Positions 1 through 9,444 of a DNA stretch of 64,000 nucleotides are shown in pieces. Within the stretch, counting starts at the first letter, position 1. Every line of letters starts with the position of its first letter. A program made the position numbers and the translations under genes. The stretch spans positions 4,609,501-4,673,500 of the forward strand of contig NZ_CP060296.1 of the NCBI RefSeq assembly GCF_014303735.1, read 5' to 3'. Under the pieces are notes generated by a model. That model was not told the DNA's origin. It searched no databases and worked only from the letters and a program-made list of their open reading frames with translations. The stretch comes from Variovorax sp. PAMC28562. GTDB lineage: Bacteria > Pseudomonadota > Gammaproteobacteria > Burkholderiales > Burkholderiaceae_C.

Positions 1-1848
1 GCAGCCTGCCGCCGAGCGTTCGGCCGATGCGTCACTGAGCTCGAAAGCCTGTTCGACCTTGAGGTCGGGCAGGCCTTCGATCTCCAGGATGCGGCCTGAG
101 AACACATTGACCTTGCCTTGCTTGGCGACAGTCAACAGGCCGGCCTTGATGGCGTACAGCGGGATCGCGTTGACCAGGTCGCGCAAGGTGACGCCGGGTT
201 GCATCTTGCCCTTGAAGCGCACCAGCACCGACTCGGGCATGTCCAGCGGCATCACGCCGGTGGCGGCAGCAAAAGCCACCAGTCCGGAGCCGGCCGGAAA
301 GCTGATGCCGATCGGGAAGCGCGTGTGGCTGTCGCCGCCGGTGCCGACGGTGTCGGGCGTAAGCAGGCGGTTCAACCAACTGTGGATCACGCCGTCGCCA
401 GGGCGCAGCGAGACGCCGCCACGCGTGGCCATGAAGTCTGGCAGCTCGTGGTGCATCTTGACGTCGACCTTTTTCGGATACGCCGCGGTGTGGCAGAACG
501 ACTGCATGACGAGGTCGGCGCTGAAGCCCAGACAGGCCAGGTCTTTCAGCTCATCACGAGTCATCGGGCCGGTCGTGTCTTGCGAGCCCACGCTGGTCAT
601 CTTCGGCTCGCAATAGGTGCCGGGGCGTACGCCCTGCTGATTGCCGTCGACCACTGGCAGACCGCAGGCGCGGCCGACCATCTTTTGCGCAAGCGTGAAG
701 CCTTTGTGCGTGTCGACCGGGCTGATCGGCAAGCGGAACAGGGTCGACACCGGCAGGCCGAGCGCTTCACGCGCCTTGGTCGTCAGGCCGCGTCCGATGA
801 TCAAAGGAATTCGGCCACCGGCGCGCACTTCGTCGAACAGCACGTCGCTCTTGACCTGGAACTCGGCGATGACCTTGCCGTCTTTCAATGCCTTGCCGTC
901 GTAGGGACGCAGCTCGACCACGTCGCCCATTTCCATCTGGCTCACGTCGAGCTCGATCGGCAGTGCGCCCGAGTCTTCCATCGTGTTGTAGAAGATCGGC
1001 GCGATCTTGCCGCCCAGGCAGACGCCGCCGAAGCGCTTGTTGGGCACGTACGGGATGTCTTCGCCGGTGAACCACAACACCGAGTTGGTGGCGCTCTTGC
1101 GGCTGGAGCCGGTGCCGACCACGTCGCCGACATAGGCCACGAGGTTGCCGCGGGCCCGCAGGTCCCCGATGAACTTCACCGGGCCGCGCTTGCCGTCTTC
1201 TTCGGGCAAGGCACGCTCATCGAGGCCGGGGCGTGCGTTCTTGTGCATGGCTAACGCGTGCATCGGAATGTCGGGGCGGCTGAAGGCATCGGGCGCCGGC
1301 GACAGGTCGTCGGTGTTGATTTCACCGGGCACCTTGAAGATGCTGACGGTGATGCTTTGCGGAACTTCGGGCCGGCTGGTGAACCATTCGGCATCGGCCC
1401 AGCTTTGCAGCACGGCGATGGCGTTGGCATTGCCCTTGTCGGCCTTTTCCTTGACGTCGTGGAACTGGTCGAACATCAACAGGGTTTTCTTCAAGCCTTC
1501 GGCTGCGACCGGCCCGACTTCCGGGTCGTCGAGCAGGTCGACCATCGGGCTGATGTTGTAGCCGCCGAGCATGGTGCCGAGCAGTTCGGTCGCACGGGCA
1601 CGCGACATCAGCAACGTCTTTTCGGTGCCGTGCGCCACGGCCGCCAGATAGCTGGCCTTGACCTTGGCCGCGTCGTCGACGCCGGCAGGCACGCGGTAGG
1701 TGATCAGGTTGAGCAAAAACTCGCCGTCTTTCGACGTCGCGTTTTTCATGAGCTCGATGACTTCGGACGTTTGCTGCGCGGTGAGCGGCAGCGGCGGAAT
1801 GCCGAGTGCAGCGCGCTCGGCAACATGATCAACGTAGGCTTGCAACAT
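1..1848 (-). CDS. acnB: Aconitate hydratase B, N-terminal 616 residues (3' end beyond window)
   Basis: Aconitase B isomerises citrate to isocitrate in the cytosolic TCA cycle; in this family the same protein often also handles 2-methylcitrate intermediates. Translation from ATG at 1848 (SD GGAG just upstream) is open to base 1, giving 616 of the roughly 860 residues usual for AcnB. The N-terminus begins [20 protein letters not shown], typical of the HEAT-like AcnB domain. The swivel-domain motif [12 protein letters not shown] and, later, [11 protein letters not shown] are present. The three cysteines that hold the [4Fe-4S] cluster lie in the missing C-terminal part, so catalytic competence cannot be judged here. 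It follows the secreted-protein gene at 1967-2614 by 118 bp on the same strand. Confidence 0.97.
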   Translation of the reverse strand, partial: MLQAYVDHVAERAALGIPPLPLTAQQTSEVIELMKNATSKDGEFLLNLITYRVPAGVDDAAKVKASYLAAVAHGTEKTLLMSRARATELLGTMLGGYNISPMVDLLDDPEVGPVAAEGLKKTLLMFDQFHDVKEKADKGNANAIAVLQSWADAEWFTSRPEVPQSITVSIFKVPGEINTDDLSPAPDAFSRPDIPMHALAMHKNARPGLDERALPEEDGKRGPVKFIGDLRARGNLVAYVGDVVGTGSSRKSATNSVLWFTGEDIPYVPNKRFGGVCLGGKIAPIFYNTMEDSGALPIELDVSQMEMGDVVELRPYDGKALKDGKVIAEFQVKSDVLFDEVRAGGRIPLIIGRGLTTKAREALGLPVSTLFRLPISPVDTHKGFTLAQKMVGRACGLPVVDGNQQGVRPGTYCEPKMTSVGSQDTTGPMTRDELKDLACLGFSADLVMQSFCHTAAYPKKVDVKMHHELPDFMATRGGVSLRPGDGVIHSWLNRLLTPDTVGTGGDSHTRFPIGISFPAGSGLVAFAAATGVMPLDMPESVLVRFKGKMQPGVTLRDLVNAIPLYAIKAGLLTVAKQGKVNVFSGRILEIEGLPDLKVEQAFELSDASAERSAAGC

Positions 1849-1905
1849 CTTTTTCTCCAGAACGGGGCAGATTGGGACTGCCGGAAAGCAGGGGCGGAAA
1901 GCGGA

Positions 1906-1932
1906 GCGGCTCGAGCGACAAGCAAGAGCCGC
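1906..1932. repeat. Inverted repeat in the acnB leader
   Basis: GCGGCTC (1906-1912) and GAGCCGC (1926-1932) form a perfect 7-bp stem around a 13-nt loop in the 118-bp gap before acnB. No T-run follows on the minus strand, so it does not look like an intrinsic terminator. A leader RNA structure is possible but unproven. Confidence 0.3.
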
Positions 1933-1966
1933 GCCGCGGGACAGGCCCCCAGCGGTAGGGCAGCGA

Positions 1967-2614
1967 TTACTTCTTGACGGGCTTTTTCGCGGTCGAGGTC
2001 GGAGCAGGAGCGGCCGCCTGGGTCGCAACTTCAGTGCTCTTGGTATTGGCTGGTGCATCCGCGCCCTCGAACAAGCTCTTCGGCGGGTTCTTCTTCATTT
2101 CTTCCGCAAACGCGACCTGCTCTGCCGTCTGGCATTCGTCGGCGATGCGCAAGCCGGCCGACTGGTTCATCAGCATCGACTTGTTGCCGAGCTGCAGCCA
2201 CACCGCGCCCTGGCGTGGGTCTTCGAGGCGAATGGCGCCGGTGCGGCTTTCGACCGGGTGCATGCGGAAACGCTGATTCTTGGTGCTCACGGAGAAATAG
2301 CCCGGCTTCTTTTCGTCGAGCTGCACCGACACATCGGCGCCGAGTTCGCACTGCGCGCGGCCGACCGAAACGCGACGGGCGACGGCCAGATCGGCCTCGG
2401 ACAATTCGACGTCGACTTCCTGGCTCACAGGCGTCACTTCTTCCACTGCCTTGGCTGCGCGGCGCGTGACCTGGCGCTTCTTGGGCTCGGTTTTTGCGGC
2501 CGCTTGCTTCGTAGCCGCCGTCGTTGCGGCGGGCTTTGCGGTGGTCGCAGTTTGCGCAATGGCTGCCAACGGCAAGGCCAGCGCGAGGGCGGCGATCAGA
2601 GCGAGTTTTTTCAT
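1967..2614 (-). CDS. Secreted protein of unknown function
   Basis: I do not recognise the family. The 215-residue product starts at ATG 2614 with SD AAGGAG 5 nt upstream; longer in-frame starts run into the upstream gene. Residues 1-21 ([21 protein letters not shown]) are a clear Sec signal peptide, followed by an Ala/Thr/Lys-rich stretch to about residue 60. The central part, about 75-180, looks folded and contains two cysteines (in RAQCELG and ADECQTAEQ) that could pair in the periplasm. The C-terminus is again Ala/Pro/Thr/Lys-rich and ends KKPVKK. It lies between the CitE-like gene (28 bp upstream) and acnB (118 bp downstream), so it is probably cotranscribed with TCA genes, but nothing in it suggests a metabolic role. 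Confidence 0.8.
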   Translation of the reverse strand: MKKLALIAALALALPLAAIAQTATTAKPAATTAATKQAAAKTEPKKRQVTRRAAKAVEEVTPVSQEVDVELSEADLAVARRVSVGRAQCELGADVSVQLDEKKPGYFSVSTKNQRFRMHPVESRTGAIRLEDPRQGAVWLQLGNKSMLMNQSAGLRIADECQTAEQVAFAEEMKKNPPKSLFEGADAPANTKSTEVATQAAAPAPTSTAKKPVKK

Positions 2615-2642
2615 GGAGTCTCCTTGATGAGGTTCGTGGGGT

Positions 2643-3638
2643 TCAGGAATCCGGGCCAGCAAACCAGGCCTGGGCTTCAGAGGGGAGCGCGCGCCCGGTA
2701 GCGTGCGCGCGCGCGAGGACTTGCCAAAAATGGCGATAGCTGGCGCGGTCGTGCAGCGCGCCTTCGAAGCTGACCGGCGCCCAGTCTGCGCCGACTGCGG
2801 CCAGCAAGATTCTTGTCGCGACGTGGATCTGCGCTTCGTCAGGCGCAAACGCGTCGAGGATGGGTCGGATCTGGTTCGGGTGGATGCTCCACATCCGGGT
2901 GTAGCCGAACAGGGTCGCCGCTTTTTTTGCGGCAGCGCGCATCGCATCGATGTCGCTGAATTCGGTCACGACGCAATGCGACGGCACCTTGCCGTACGCA
3001 TGCGCCGCCGAGGCGATGGCCAGCTTGGCGCTCACCACCAGCGGATGAACGAACTGCCCGATGGCACCCATGCCATCGGCCGGAATCGCGCCGGCATGTG
3101 CCGAAACGAAATCCATCAGTCCAAAGCTGAGCGACTGCACGCGTGGATGCGCAGCGATCTCGAAGGCGTTGTGCACTGCCAGCGGCGATTCGATCAGCAC
3201 GTGCAGCGGCAATGCCTCTGCATCGACCGCGTCGAGTGCAGCGACGGCTTGCAGCACATCGGCGATCGACTCGACCTTCGGCACCATCAGATGGCTCAAG
3301 CTGCCCGCGGCACGACCGGCGATGGTCATCACGTCACCCGGAAACGCAGGATGGTCGACAGGATGCACCCGCACACCGACGCGCATGCCGGGCTTGGCGC
3401 CCAACGCGAGTTCGGTTACCAGCGCAGCGTGTTCGGATTCACCGCCGACCGGCGCGCCGTCTTCGCAGTCGAGCGTCACATCGAAGACACAAGCGCCGAA
3501 CTCTTCGGCCATGTCGGCCTGTAGCGCGAGACTTTTTTTCATACGGGCTTCGACGCCACTGTAGTGATCGCAGACCGGCAGCACGATCGCGCCAGCCTGC
3601 GCACCCAACAGCACGTCGCCGGGATGGGCTGTCTTCAT
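2643..3638 (-). CDS. CitE-like HpcH/HpaI aldolase / CoA-ester lyase family protein
   Basis: This 331-residue protein belongs to the citrate lyase beta-subunit-like / malyl-CoA lyase superfamily, Mg-dependent TIM barrels acting on CoA thioesters or their precursors. Family features visible are an acidic segment CEDGAP near residue 60, the LIESPLAVHNA strand carrying the conserved metal-binding Glu, and a late YTRMWSIHPNQI segment typical of CitE-like proteins. Genes for citrate lyase alpha and gamma subunits are absent, so true citrate lyase is unlikely; malyl-CoA or a related CoA ester is a better guess. It starts 34 bp after mdh on the same strand, which suggests cotranscription and a role near malate. 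The substrate is inferred only. Confidence 0.85.
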   Translation of the reverse strand: MKTAHPGDVLLGAQAGAIVLPVCDHYSGVEARMKKSLALQADMAEEFGACVFDVTLDCEDGAPVGGESEHAALVTELALGAKPGMRVGVRVHPVDHPAFPGDVMTIAGRAAGSLSHLMVPKVESIADVLQAVAALDAVDAEALPLHVLIESPLAVHNAFEIAAHPRVQSLSFGLMDFVSAHAGAIPADGMGAIGQFVHPLVVSAKLAIASAAHAYGKVPSHCVVTEFSDIDAMRAAAKKAATLFGYTRMWSIHPNQIRPILDAFAPDEAQIHVATRILLAAVGADWAPVSFEGALHDRASYRHFWQVLARAHATGRALPSEAQAWFAGPDS

Positions 3639-3672
3639 GTCTGGCGCCGCAGCTCGAGCATCGGCGACGCGA

Positions 3673-4659
3673 TCAGAGCAGGTGAGCGACGCCGGCTTGT
3701 TCGTCGGTCAGTTCCTTGAGCGTCTTGTCGATGCGCTCCTGGCTGAAGGCGTCGATCACCAAGCCTTCGACGATCTTGTATTCACCGTTTTCACAGGTGA
3801 CCGGGAAGCCGAACATGACGTCTTTCGGAATGCCGTATTCGCCATTCGACGGGATGCCCATCGTCACCCATTTGCCGTGGGTACCCAGGGCCCAGTCGCG
3901 CATGTGGTCGATGGCGGCGTTGGCAGCCGAAGCTGCCGACGACGATCCGCGCGCTTCGATGATGGCAGCGCCGCGCTTGCCGACGGTCGGCAAGAAGGTG
4001 TTGGCGTTCCATTCCTGGTCGTTGATCATCTTGGCGACGCTCTCGCCGTTGATGGTCGCGAAGCGGTAGTCGGCGTACATCGTGGGCGAATGATTGCCCC
4101 ACACGGTCAGCTTTTCGATGTCGGCCACCGGCTTACCGGTCTTGGCGGCGATCTGGCTGGCAGCGCGGTTGTGGTCCAGGCGCAGCATGGCGGTGAAGTT
4201 CTTGGCGGGCAGGCCCGGCGCGCTCTTCATCGCGATGTAGGCATTGGTGTTGGCTGGGTTGCCGACCACCAGAACCTTGACGTTGCGGCTGGCGACGGCG
4301 TCGAGCGCCTTGCCTTGCGCCGTGAAGATCGCGCCGTTGACGGCCAGGAGTTCAGCGCGTTCCATGCCCGGCCCGCGGGGGCGCGAGCCGACCAACAAAG
4401 CGTAGTCGGCATCCTTGAAAGCCGTCATCGGATCGCCATGGGCTTCCATGCCGACGAGCAGCGGGAAAGCGCAATCGTCGAGTTCCATCATCACGCCTTT
4501 GAGCGCTTTTTGCGGGCCTTCAACCGGCACTTCGAGCAGTTGCAGGATGACCGGTTGGTCTTTGCCGAGCATTTCGCCGGAAGCGATGCGAAACAACAGG
4601 GCGTAACCGATTTGGCCGGCTGCGCCGGTGACGGCAACGCGGACGGGTTTTTTGCTCAT
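3673..4659 (-). CDS. mdh: Malate dehydrogenase (NAD-dependent)
   Basis: Interconverts malate and oxaloacetate in the TCA cycle. The start [20 protein letters not shown] (ATG at 4659) is chosen because the Rossmann glycine motif GAAGQIG then falls at residues 11-17; an in-frame extension upstream has no [13 protein letters not shown] (substrate-binding Arg) and WGNHSPTM (catalytic His) are intact. Its length of 328 residues fits the long bacterial MDH group common in Burkholderiales. It is divergent from the GntR gene across a 156-bp region holding a TCTTATATAAGA palindrome, and is followed by the CitE-like gene. Confidence 0.97.
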   Translation of the reverse strand: MSKKPVRVAVTGAAGQIGYALLFRIASGEMLGKDQPVILQLLEVPVEGPQKALKGVMMELDDCAFPLLVGMEAHGDPMTAFKDADYALLVGSRPRGPGMERAELLAVNGAIFTAQGKALDAVASRNVKVLVVGNPANTNAYIAMKSAPGLPAKNFTAMLRLDHNRAASQIAAKTGKPVADIEKLTVWGNHSPTMYADYRFATINGESVAKMINDQEWNANTFLPTVGKRGAAIIEARGSSSAASAANAAIDHMRDWALGTHGKWVTMGIPSNGEYGIPKDVMFGFPVTCENGEYKIVEGLVIDAFSQERIDKTLKELTDEQAGVAHLL

Positions 4660-4757
4660 GGGGAGACTCCAGAAGGTGAGAAACAGGTGGCGGACGGGTG
4701 TCGGGAGGCGCAGGGCCGGCCGGCATTTTATGCCCATTCGAGGTTTCGATGGCGCCC

Positions 4758-4777
4758 GTCTTATGTCTTATATAAGA
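4758..4777. promoter_or_regulatory. Candidate GntR operator: TCTTATATAAGA palindrome with an extra half-site
   Basis: A perfect 12-bp palindrome, TCTTATATAAGA, occupies 4766-4777 between the divergent mdh and GntR genes. The half-site GTCTTAT occurs twice in tandem (4758-4764 and 4765-4771). It lies 38 bp before the GntR start and about 107 bp before the mdh start. Short AT-centred palindromes in such positions are typical of GntR-family autoregulation. Binding by the neighbouring regulator is inferred. Confidence 0.6.
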
Positions 4778-4815
4778 TTGAAGGCCAGCACCGCCGCGGT
4801 GCATCGTCTCATTGA

Positions 4816-5571
4816 ATGAACAACCGCACTGTCCTCGAAGCCGTGACGCCCTCTTTTAGCCCGTTGTACCAGCAGATCAAGGCGCTGATATTGCAGAGCT
4901 TGCAAGCCGGCGAATGGAAGCCGGGCGAACCGATTCCGAGCGAGATGGACTTGGCAGCGCGTTTCAGGGTCAGCCAGGGAACTGTGCGCAAAGCGATCGA
5001 CGAACTCGCGTCAGAGAACCTCGTCGTGCGGCGCCAAGGCAAGGGCACTTTCGTCGCGACGCATGCCGAGCACCAGGTCCAGTACCGCTTCTTGAAGCTC
5101 GTGCCGGATTCTGGTGACACCGATGCAGAAGGGCCTGCCCAGCGCACCATCGTCGACTGCAAGCGGCAACGCGCTTCGGCGGACGTCGCGCGAGCGCTGG
5201 CCTTGCGCACAGGCGACGGCGTGTTGCAGGTGCGGCGCGTGCTGGCCTATGCGGGCGTACCCACCATTCTCGAAGACCTGTGGTTGCCCGGCGCGCCCTT
5301 CAAGGGACTGACGACAGAACGCCTGAGAGCTTCCCGTGGGCCGATGTATGCGCTCTTCGAAGCCGAATTCGGCGTACGGATGGTGCGGGCCGAAGAAAAA
5401 ATCCGAGCCGTGCTGCCCGACGCGCAGCAGTCGAAATTGCTCGACGTAGCACCGGGCACGCCATTGCTCAGCGTGGAGCGAGTAGCCCACACCTACCACG
5501 ATGCACCCATGGAACTGCGACGTGGGCTCTACCGCACCGACACGCACCATTACCGCAACGAACTCGGATGA
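4816..5571 (+). CDS. GntR-family transcriptional regulator (HutC/UTRA type)
   Basis: The 251-residue protein has an N-terminal winged helix (about 15-85) with the GntR signature: PLYQQIK, PGEPIPSEMDLAARFRVSQ and GTVRKAIDELASENLVVRRQ. A C-terminal UTRA-like ligand domain (about 100-245) contains RRVLAYAGVPTILEDLWLPG and the closing RRGLYRTDTHHYRNELG typical of HutC-type regulators. It sits between mdh (divergent) and sdhC (same strand, 144 bp downstream), so control of TCA-cycle genes with a di- or tricarboxylate as effector is a reasonable inference. The ligand is not readable from the sequence. Confidence 0.9.
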   Translation: MNNRTVLEAVTPSFSPLYQQIKALILQSLQAGEWKPGEPIPSEMDLAARFRVSQGTVRKAIDELASENLVVRRQGKGTFVATHAEHQVQYRFLKLVPDSGDTDAEGPAQRTIVDCKRQRASADVARALALRTGDGVLQVRRVLAYAGVPTILEDLWLPGAPFKGLTTERLRASRGPMYALFEAEFGVRMVRAEEKIRAVLPDAQQSKLLDVAPGTPLLSVERVAHTYHDAPMELRRGLYRTDTHHYRNELG

Positions 5572-5621
5572 GATTGCCCACGCGTGCACTGTGTTGACTC
5601 CGGGGTGCCCGCTGACGGATG

Positions 5622-5655
5622 GTGCATTGCAATAGAATTTTGTGTGCTTTGCACT
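5622..5655. promoter_or_regulatory. Paired GTGC(A/T)TTGCA motifs upstream of sdhC
   Basis: GTGCATTGCAA (5622-5632) and GTGCTTTGCAC (5644-5654) are near-identical, each partly dyad-symmetric, and start 22 bp apart, about two helical turns. They lie in the 144-bp gap before sdhC, the likely promoter region of the sdhCDAB-sdhE-gltA operon. No clean -35/-10 pair is obvious there. Use as a regulator site is inferred. Confidence 0.35.
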
Positions 5656-5715
5656 TATGCCGAATAACAAGCCGACAAGCCATCCCGCTCGAAAAGCTAC
5701 GAAAGCCATCTCCCC

Positions 5716-6162
5716 ATGACAGAGCTTGCCTCCTCCCCCCGGCCGCGGCGCCGCGAGTTTCGCAACATCAATGCGTTCACCGACCTGACCACCTACCGGC
5801 TTCCGCCAGCCGGAATCGTCTCCATCTTGCACCGCGTCAGCGGCGCCCTGATGTTCCTGCTGATGCCGTTCATCATCTGGATGTTCGACACGTCGATCTC
5901 TTCCGACATTTCATTCGCACGATTCAAGGCCGCCTTCAACAGTGGCCTTGGCTTCGTTCCGGGATGGTTCATCAAACTGGTCGCATTGGCGCTCATCTGG
6001 GCGTTTTTGCACCACTTCATCTCCGGACTGCGCCATCTCTGGATGGACACCCACCACGCGGCAGTTACCAAGGAATTCGGAAAAACCTCGGCAATCGTCA
6101 CGCTGGCGCTCAGCATCAGCGTCGCGATCGTTCTCGGCCTGAAGCTCTTCGGCGCTTATTAA
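5716..6162 (+). CDS. sdhC: Succinate dehydrogenase cytochrome b556 subunit
   Basis: This is one of two membrane anchors of complex II; it carries heme b and helps form the ubiquinone site. The 148-residue protein begins with a soluble basic segment and RPLSPHL-type equivalent (here LTTYRLPPAGIVSILHRVSG), with Ser/Arg of the quinone region. Three hydrophobic helices follow at about 38-57, 85-105 and 122-145. His100 in HHFISGLRHLWMD aligns with the heme ligand. It is the first gene of sdhCDAB; sdhD follows after 10 bp. Confidence 0.96.
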   Translation: MTELASSPRPRRREFRNINAFTDLTTYRLPPAGIVSILHRVSGALMFLLMPFIIWMFDTSISSDISFARFKAAFNSGLGFVPGWFIKLVALALIWAFLHHFISGLRHLWMDTHHAAVTKEFGKTSAIVTLALSISVAIVLGLKLFGAY

Positions 6163-6172
6163 GGAGCACATC

Positions 6173-6538
6173 ATGGCAGTGAACTACGGCACCAAGCGCA
6201 TCGTTGTCGGCGCGCATTACGGACTTCGCGACTGGCTGAGCCAGCGCATCACGGCGAGCCTGATGGCGCTCTTCACGATCATCGTGGTGGCACAGGTAAT
6301 TTTTTCGCATGGTCCGATCGGCTATGACAGCTGGGCCGGAATCTTCGCGACCCAGTGGATGAAAGTTCTGACTTTTGTCGCCATCGTTTCCATGCTTTAT
6401 CACGTCTGGGTCGGCATGCGCGACATCTGGATGGACTACGTGCAGCCAGTCGGCATCCGACTGACTGCCCAAATTTTCACGATCGTCTGGCTCGTAGCGT
6501 GCGCGGCCTGGGCCATCCAAGTGCTCTGGAGACTCTGA
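6173..6538 (+). CDS. sdhD: Succinate dehydrogenase hydrophobic membrane anchor subunit
   Basis: The second membrane anchor of complex II has 121 residues with three predicted helices (about 25-45, 60-82 and 95-117). The segment YHVWVGMRDIWMDY contains the expected heme-proximal His and the conserved Arg/Asp/Tyr region near quinone. A good SD, AAGGAG, lies ahead of ATG 6173. It sits between sdhC and sdhA with gaps of 10 and 4 bp, so one transcript is very likely. Confidence 0.95.
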   Translation: MAVNYGTKRIVVGAHYGLRDWLSQRITASLMALFTIIVVAQVIFSHGPIGYDSWAGIFATQWMKVLTFVAIVSMLYHVWVGMRDIWMDYVQPVGIRLTAQIFTIVWLVACAAWAIQVLWRL

Positions 6539-6542
6539 TTCC

Positions 6543-8351
6543 ATGTCGTATACCAAAGAACAAATCACCAAGCGCAAATTCGACGTCGTCATCGTCGGTG
6601 CGGGTGGCTCCGGCATGCGTGCCTCGCTGCAGCTGGCGCGCGCTGGCCTCAACGTGGCGGTGCTCTCCAAAGTGTTCCCGACGCGCTCGCACACGGTGGC
6701 TGCACAGGGTGGCATCGGCGCCTCGCTCGGCAACATGAGCGAAGACAACTGGCACTACCACTTCTACGACACCATCAAGGGCTCCGACTGGCTCGGCGAC
6801 CAGGACGCGATCGAGTACATGTGCCGCGAAGCACCCAAGGTGGTGTACGAGCTAGAACACTTCGGCATGCCGTTTGACCGCAACCCGGACGGAACGATCT
6901 ATCAGCGTCCGTTCGGCGGTCACACCGCCAACTACGGCGAAAAGCCGGTGCAGCGCGCCTGCGCCGCAGCCGACCGCACCGGCCACGCGATGCTGCACAC
7001 GCTCTACCAAAAGAACGTGGAAGCGCGGACCCAGTTCTTCGTCGAATGGATGGCGCTCGATCTGATCCGCGATGACGACGGCGACGTCGTCGGCGTCACC
7101 GCGCTGGAGATGGAAACCGGCGACCTGCACATCCTGCAGGCCAAGACCGTGCTGCTGGCCACCGGGGGTGCCGGCCGTATTTTTGCGGCCTCGACCAACG
7201 CCTTCATCAACACCGGCGACGGGCTGGGCATGGCGGCTCGCGCAGGCATTCCTTTGCAGGACATGGAGTTCTGGCAGTTCCACCCGACCGGCGTGGCCGG
7301 TGCCGGCGTGTTGCTGACCGAAGGCTGCCGTGGCGAAGGCGCGATTCTGCTCAACAGCAACGGTGAGCGCTTCATGGAACGCTACGCGCCGACCATGAAA
7401 GACCTGGCACCGCGCGACTTCGTCTCGCGTTCGATGGACCAGGAAATCAAGGAAGGTCGTGGCTGCGGTCCCAACAAGGACTACATCCACATGAAGCTCG
7501 ACCACCTTGGCGCCGACACCATCCACAAGCGCTTGCCGTCGGTGTACGAGATCGGGATCAACTTTGCCAATGTCGACGTGACCAAGGAGCCGATCCCCGT
7601 GGTGCCGACCATCCACTACCAAATGGGCGGCATCCCGACAAACATCAAGGGTCAGGTCGTGATCCAGAAGGACGGCGACAACAGCGCGGTGGTCAATGGC
7701 CTCTACGCCGTGGGCGAATGCTCCTGCGTCAGCGTGCACGGCGCCAATCGCCTGGGCACCAATTCGTTGCTCGACCTGTTGGTGTTCGGCAAGGCTGCCG
7801 GCAACCATATCGTCGAGTTCAACGACAAGCTGAAGGAGCACAAGTCGCTGCCAGCCGATGCAGCCGACCGCTCGCTCGAACGCCTGAACCAGCTCGAAAG
7901 TTCGAGCGAAGGCGAGTACGCCCAAGACGTGGCCAACGACATTCGCGCTGTGATGCAGCAGCATGCAGCGGTCTTCCGCAAGCAAGTCACGCTAGACGAA
8001 GGGGTCGTCAAGATCGCCGACATGCGAAGGCGCGTCTCGGGCATCACGCTGAAAGACAAGTCGCGCGTGTTCAACACGGCACGCATCGAGGCGCTCGAAG
8101 TCGACAACCTGATCGAAGCCGCGCAAGCCACGCTGATTTCGGCCGCCGCCCGCACCGAATGCCGCGGCGCGCATACGGTCGAAGACTACGAACGTCCGGC
8201 CGACGACGCAGCGGCACCGCTCGGCCGCGACGATACCAATTGGATGAAGCACACCCTTTGGTACAAGCAGGACAACCGACTGTCATACAAGCCGGTCAAG
8301 CTGCAACCGCTGACCGTGGCATCGGTTCCGCCCAAAGTGCGAACGTTCTAA
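6543..8351 (+). CDS. sdhA: Succinate dehydrogenase flavoprotein subunit
   Basis: The catalytic subunit oxidises succinate to fumarate with covalently bound FAD. Its 602 residues match the family. The dinucleotide fold VVIVGAGGSGMRAS is at residues 15-28; His50 in RSHTVAAQGG is the expected FAD attachment site, whose flavinylation is assisted by the downstream SdhE. FWQFHPTG, LLTEGCRGEG and HGANRLGTNSLLDLLVFG give the substrate and FAD-binding regions. It starts 4 bp after sdhD. Confidence 0.98.
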   Translation: MSYTKEQITKRKFDVVIVGAGGSGMRASLQLARAGLNVAVLSKVFPTRSHTVAAQGGIGASLGNMSEDNWHYHFYDTIKGSDWLGDQDAIEYMCREAPKVVYELEHFGMPFDRNPDGTIYQRPFGGHTANYGEKPVQRACAAADRTGHAMLHTLYQKNVEARTQFFVEWMALDLIRDDDGDVVGVTALEMETGDLHILQAKTVLLATGGAGRIFAASTNAFINTGDGLGMAARAGIPLQDMEFWQFHPTGVAGAGVLLTEGCRGEGAILLNSNGERFMERYAPTMKDLAPRDFVSRSMDQEIKEGRGCGPNKDYIHMKLDHLGADTIHKRLPSVYEIGINFANVDVTKEPIPVVPTIHYQMGGIPTNIKGQVVIQKDGDNSAVVNGLYAVGECSCVSVHGANRLGTNSLLDLLVFGKAAGNHIVEFNDKLKEHKSLPADAADRSLERLNQLESSSEGEYAQDVANDIRAVMQQHAAVFRKQVTLDEGVVKIADMRRRVSGITLKDKSRVFNTARIEALEVDNLIEAAQATLISAAARTECRGAHTVEDYERPADDAAAPLGRDDTNWMKHTLWYKQDNRLSYKPVKLQPLTVASVPPKVRTF

Positions 8352-8399
8352 CGTCCACGTAATACCAGGCCAATACAAGGTTCAAAAAAGGTCACCACG

Positions 8400-9101
8400 A
8401 TGAAGCGCACATTTCAAATCTACCGCTACGACCCAGACCGCGACGCCAAGCCTTACATGCAGACCATCGAGGTCGAACTCGAAGGCAACGAGCGCATGCT
8501 GTTGGACGCACTGATGAAGCTCAAGGCACAAGACCCGACGCTGTCGTTCCGGCGCTCGTGCCGCGAAGGCGTTTGCGGCTCCGACGCAATGAACATCAAC
8601 GGCAAGAACGGTCTGGCCTGCCTGACCAATATGCTCACGCTCAAGGGCAATATCGTGCTGAAGCCGCTGCCCGGCCTGCCGGTGATCCGCGACTTGATCG
8701 TCGACATGACGCAGTTCTTCAAGCAGTACAACTCGATCAAGCCTTACCTCCAAAACGATTCGGTTCCGCCTGAAAAAGAACGCCTGCAATCGCCCGAAGA
8801 GCGCGAGGAGCTCGACGGTTTGTACGAATGCATCTTGTGCGCGAGCTGCTCGACGAGTTGCCCGAGCTTTTGGTGGAACCCTGACAAGTTCGTCGGCCCC
8901 GCCGGCCTGCTGCAGGCCTATCGCTTCATCGCCGACAGCCGCGATGAAGCCACCGCCGAGCGCCTCGACAACCTCGAAGACCCGTACCGCCTGTTCCGTT
9001 GCCACACCATCATGAATTGCGTCGATGTGTGCCCGAAGAACCTGAACCCAACCAAGGCGATCGGCAAGATCAAAGAACTGATGGTGCGTCGCGCTGTCTG
9101 A
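8400..9101 (+). CDS. sdhB: Succinate dehydrogenase iron-sulfur subunit
   Basis: Carries electrons from FAD to quinone through three Fe-S clusters. The 233-residue protein has the plant-ferredoxin motif [19 protein letters not shown] for the [2Fe-2S] cluster, then [12 protein letters not shown] and [17 protein letters not shown] for the [4Fe-4S] and [3Fe-4S] clusters; all ligand cysteines are present. It follows sdhA after 48 bp and precedes sdhE by 10 bp. Confidence 0.98.
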   Translation: MKRTFQIYRYDPDRDAKPYMQTIEVELEGNERMLLDALMKLKAQDPTLSFRRSCREGVCGSDAMNINGKNGLACLTNMLTLKGNIVLKPLPGLPVIRDLIVDMTQFFKQYNSIKPYLQNDSVPPEKERLQSPEEREELDGLYECILCASCSTSCPSFWWNPDKFVGPAGLLQAYRFIADSRDEATAERLDNLEDPYRLFRCHTIMNCVDVCPKNLNPTKAIGKIKELMVRRAV

Positions 9102-9111
9102 GGCTTTTGCC

Positions 9112-9426
9112 ATGCAAGTCGTTGAAAATCCGGACGATTCGATCAGCGTGCGCGCGCTCAGCAAACTCCGGTGGCGCTGCCGCCGCGGCTTGCTAGAAAA
9201 CGACCTGTTCATCGCCCGGTTTTTCGATCGGCATGAATCTCGCTTGACCTTCGGGCAGGCACACGCGCTTGAAAGACTGATGGATCTGGCGGACAACGAC
9301 TTGCTCGACCTGCTGATGCGTCGCAAAGAACCCGAAGCCGAACTGGCAACGCCGCCGGTGATGGCGCTCCTGGCTCTCATGCGGGTATCGCAGACACCCG
9401 ATCCCTTATCTTCATCCCGAACTTAA
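9112..9426 (+). CDS. sdhE: FAD assembly factor SdhE
   Basis: SdhE (YgfY/Sdh5 family) promotes covalent attachment of FAD to SdhA. The 104-residue protein has the essential RGxxE motif in RRGLLEND, preceded by the usual LRWRCRRG helix, and continues as a small helical bundle (ALERLMDLADNDLLDLLM). The C-terminal 25 residues are a less conserved tail. Placement directly after sdhB and before gltA fits its function. In enterobacteria sdhE is paired with ygfX; here the YgfX-like gene is far away at 41845-42330. Confidence 0.93.
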   Translation: MQVVENPDDSISVRALSKLRWRCRRGLLENDLFIARFFDRHESRLTFGQAHALERLMDLADNDLLDLLMRRKEPEAELATPPVMALLALMRVSQTPDPLSSSRT

Positions 9427-9444
9427 ATCCGAAAGAAAGTTGCA

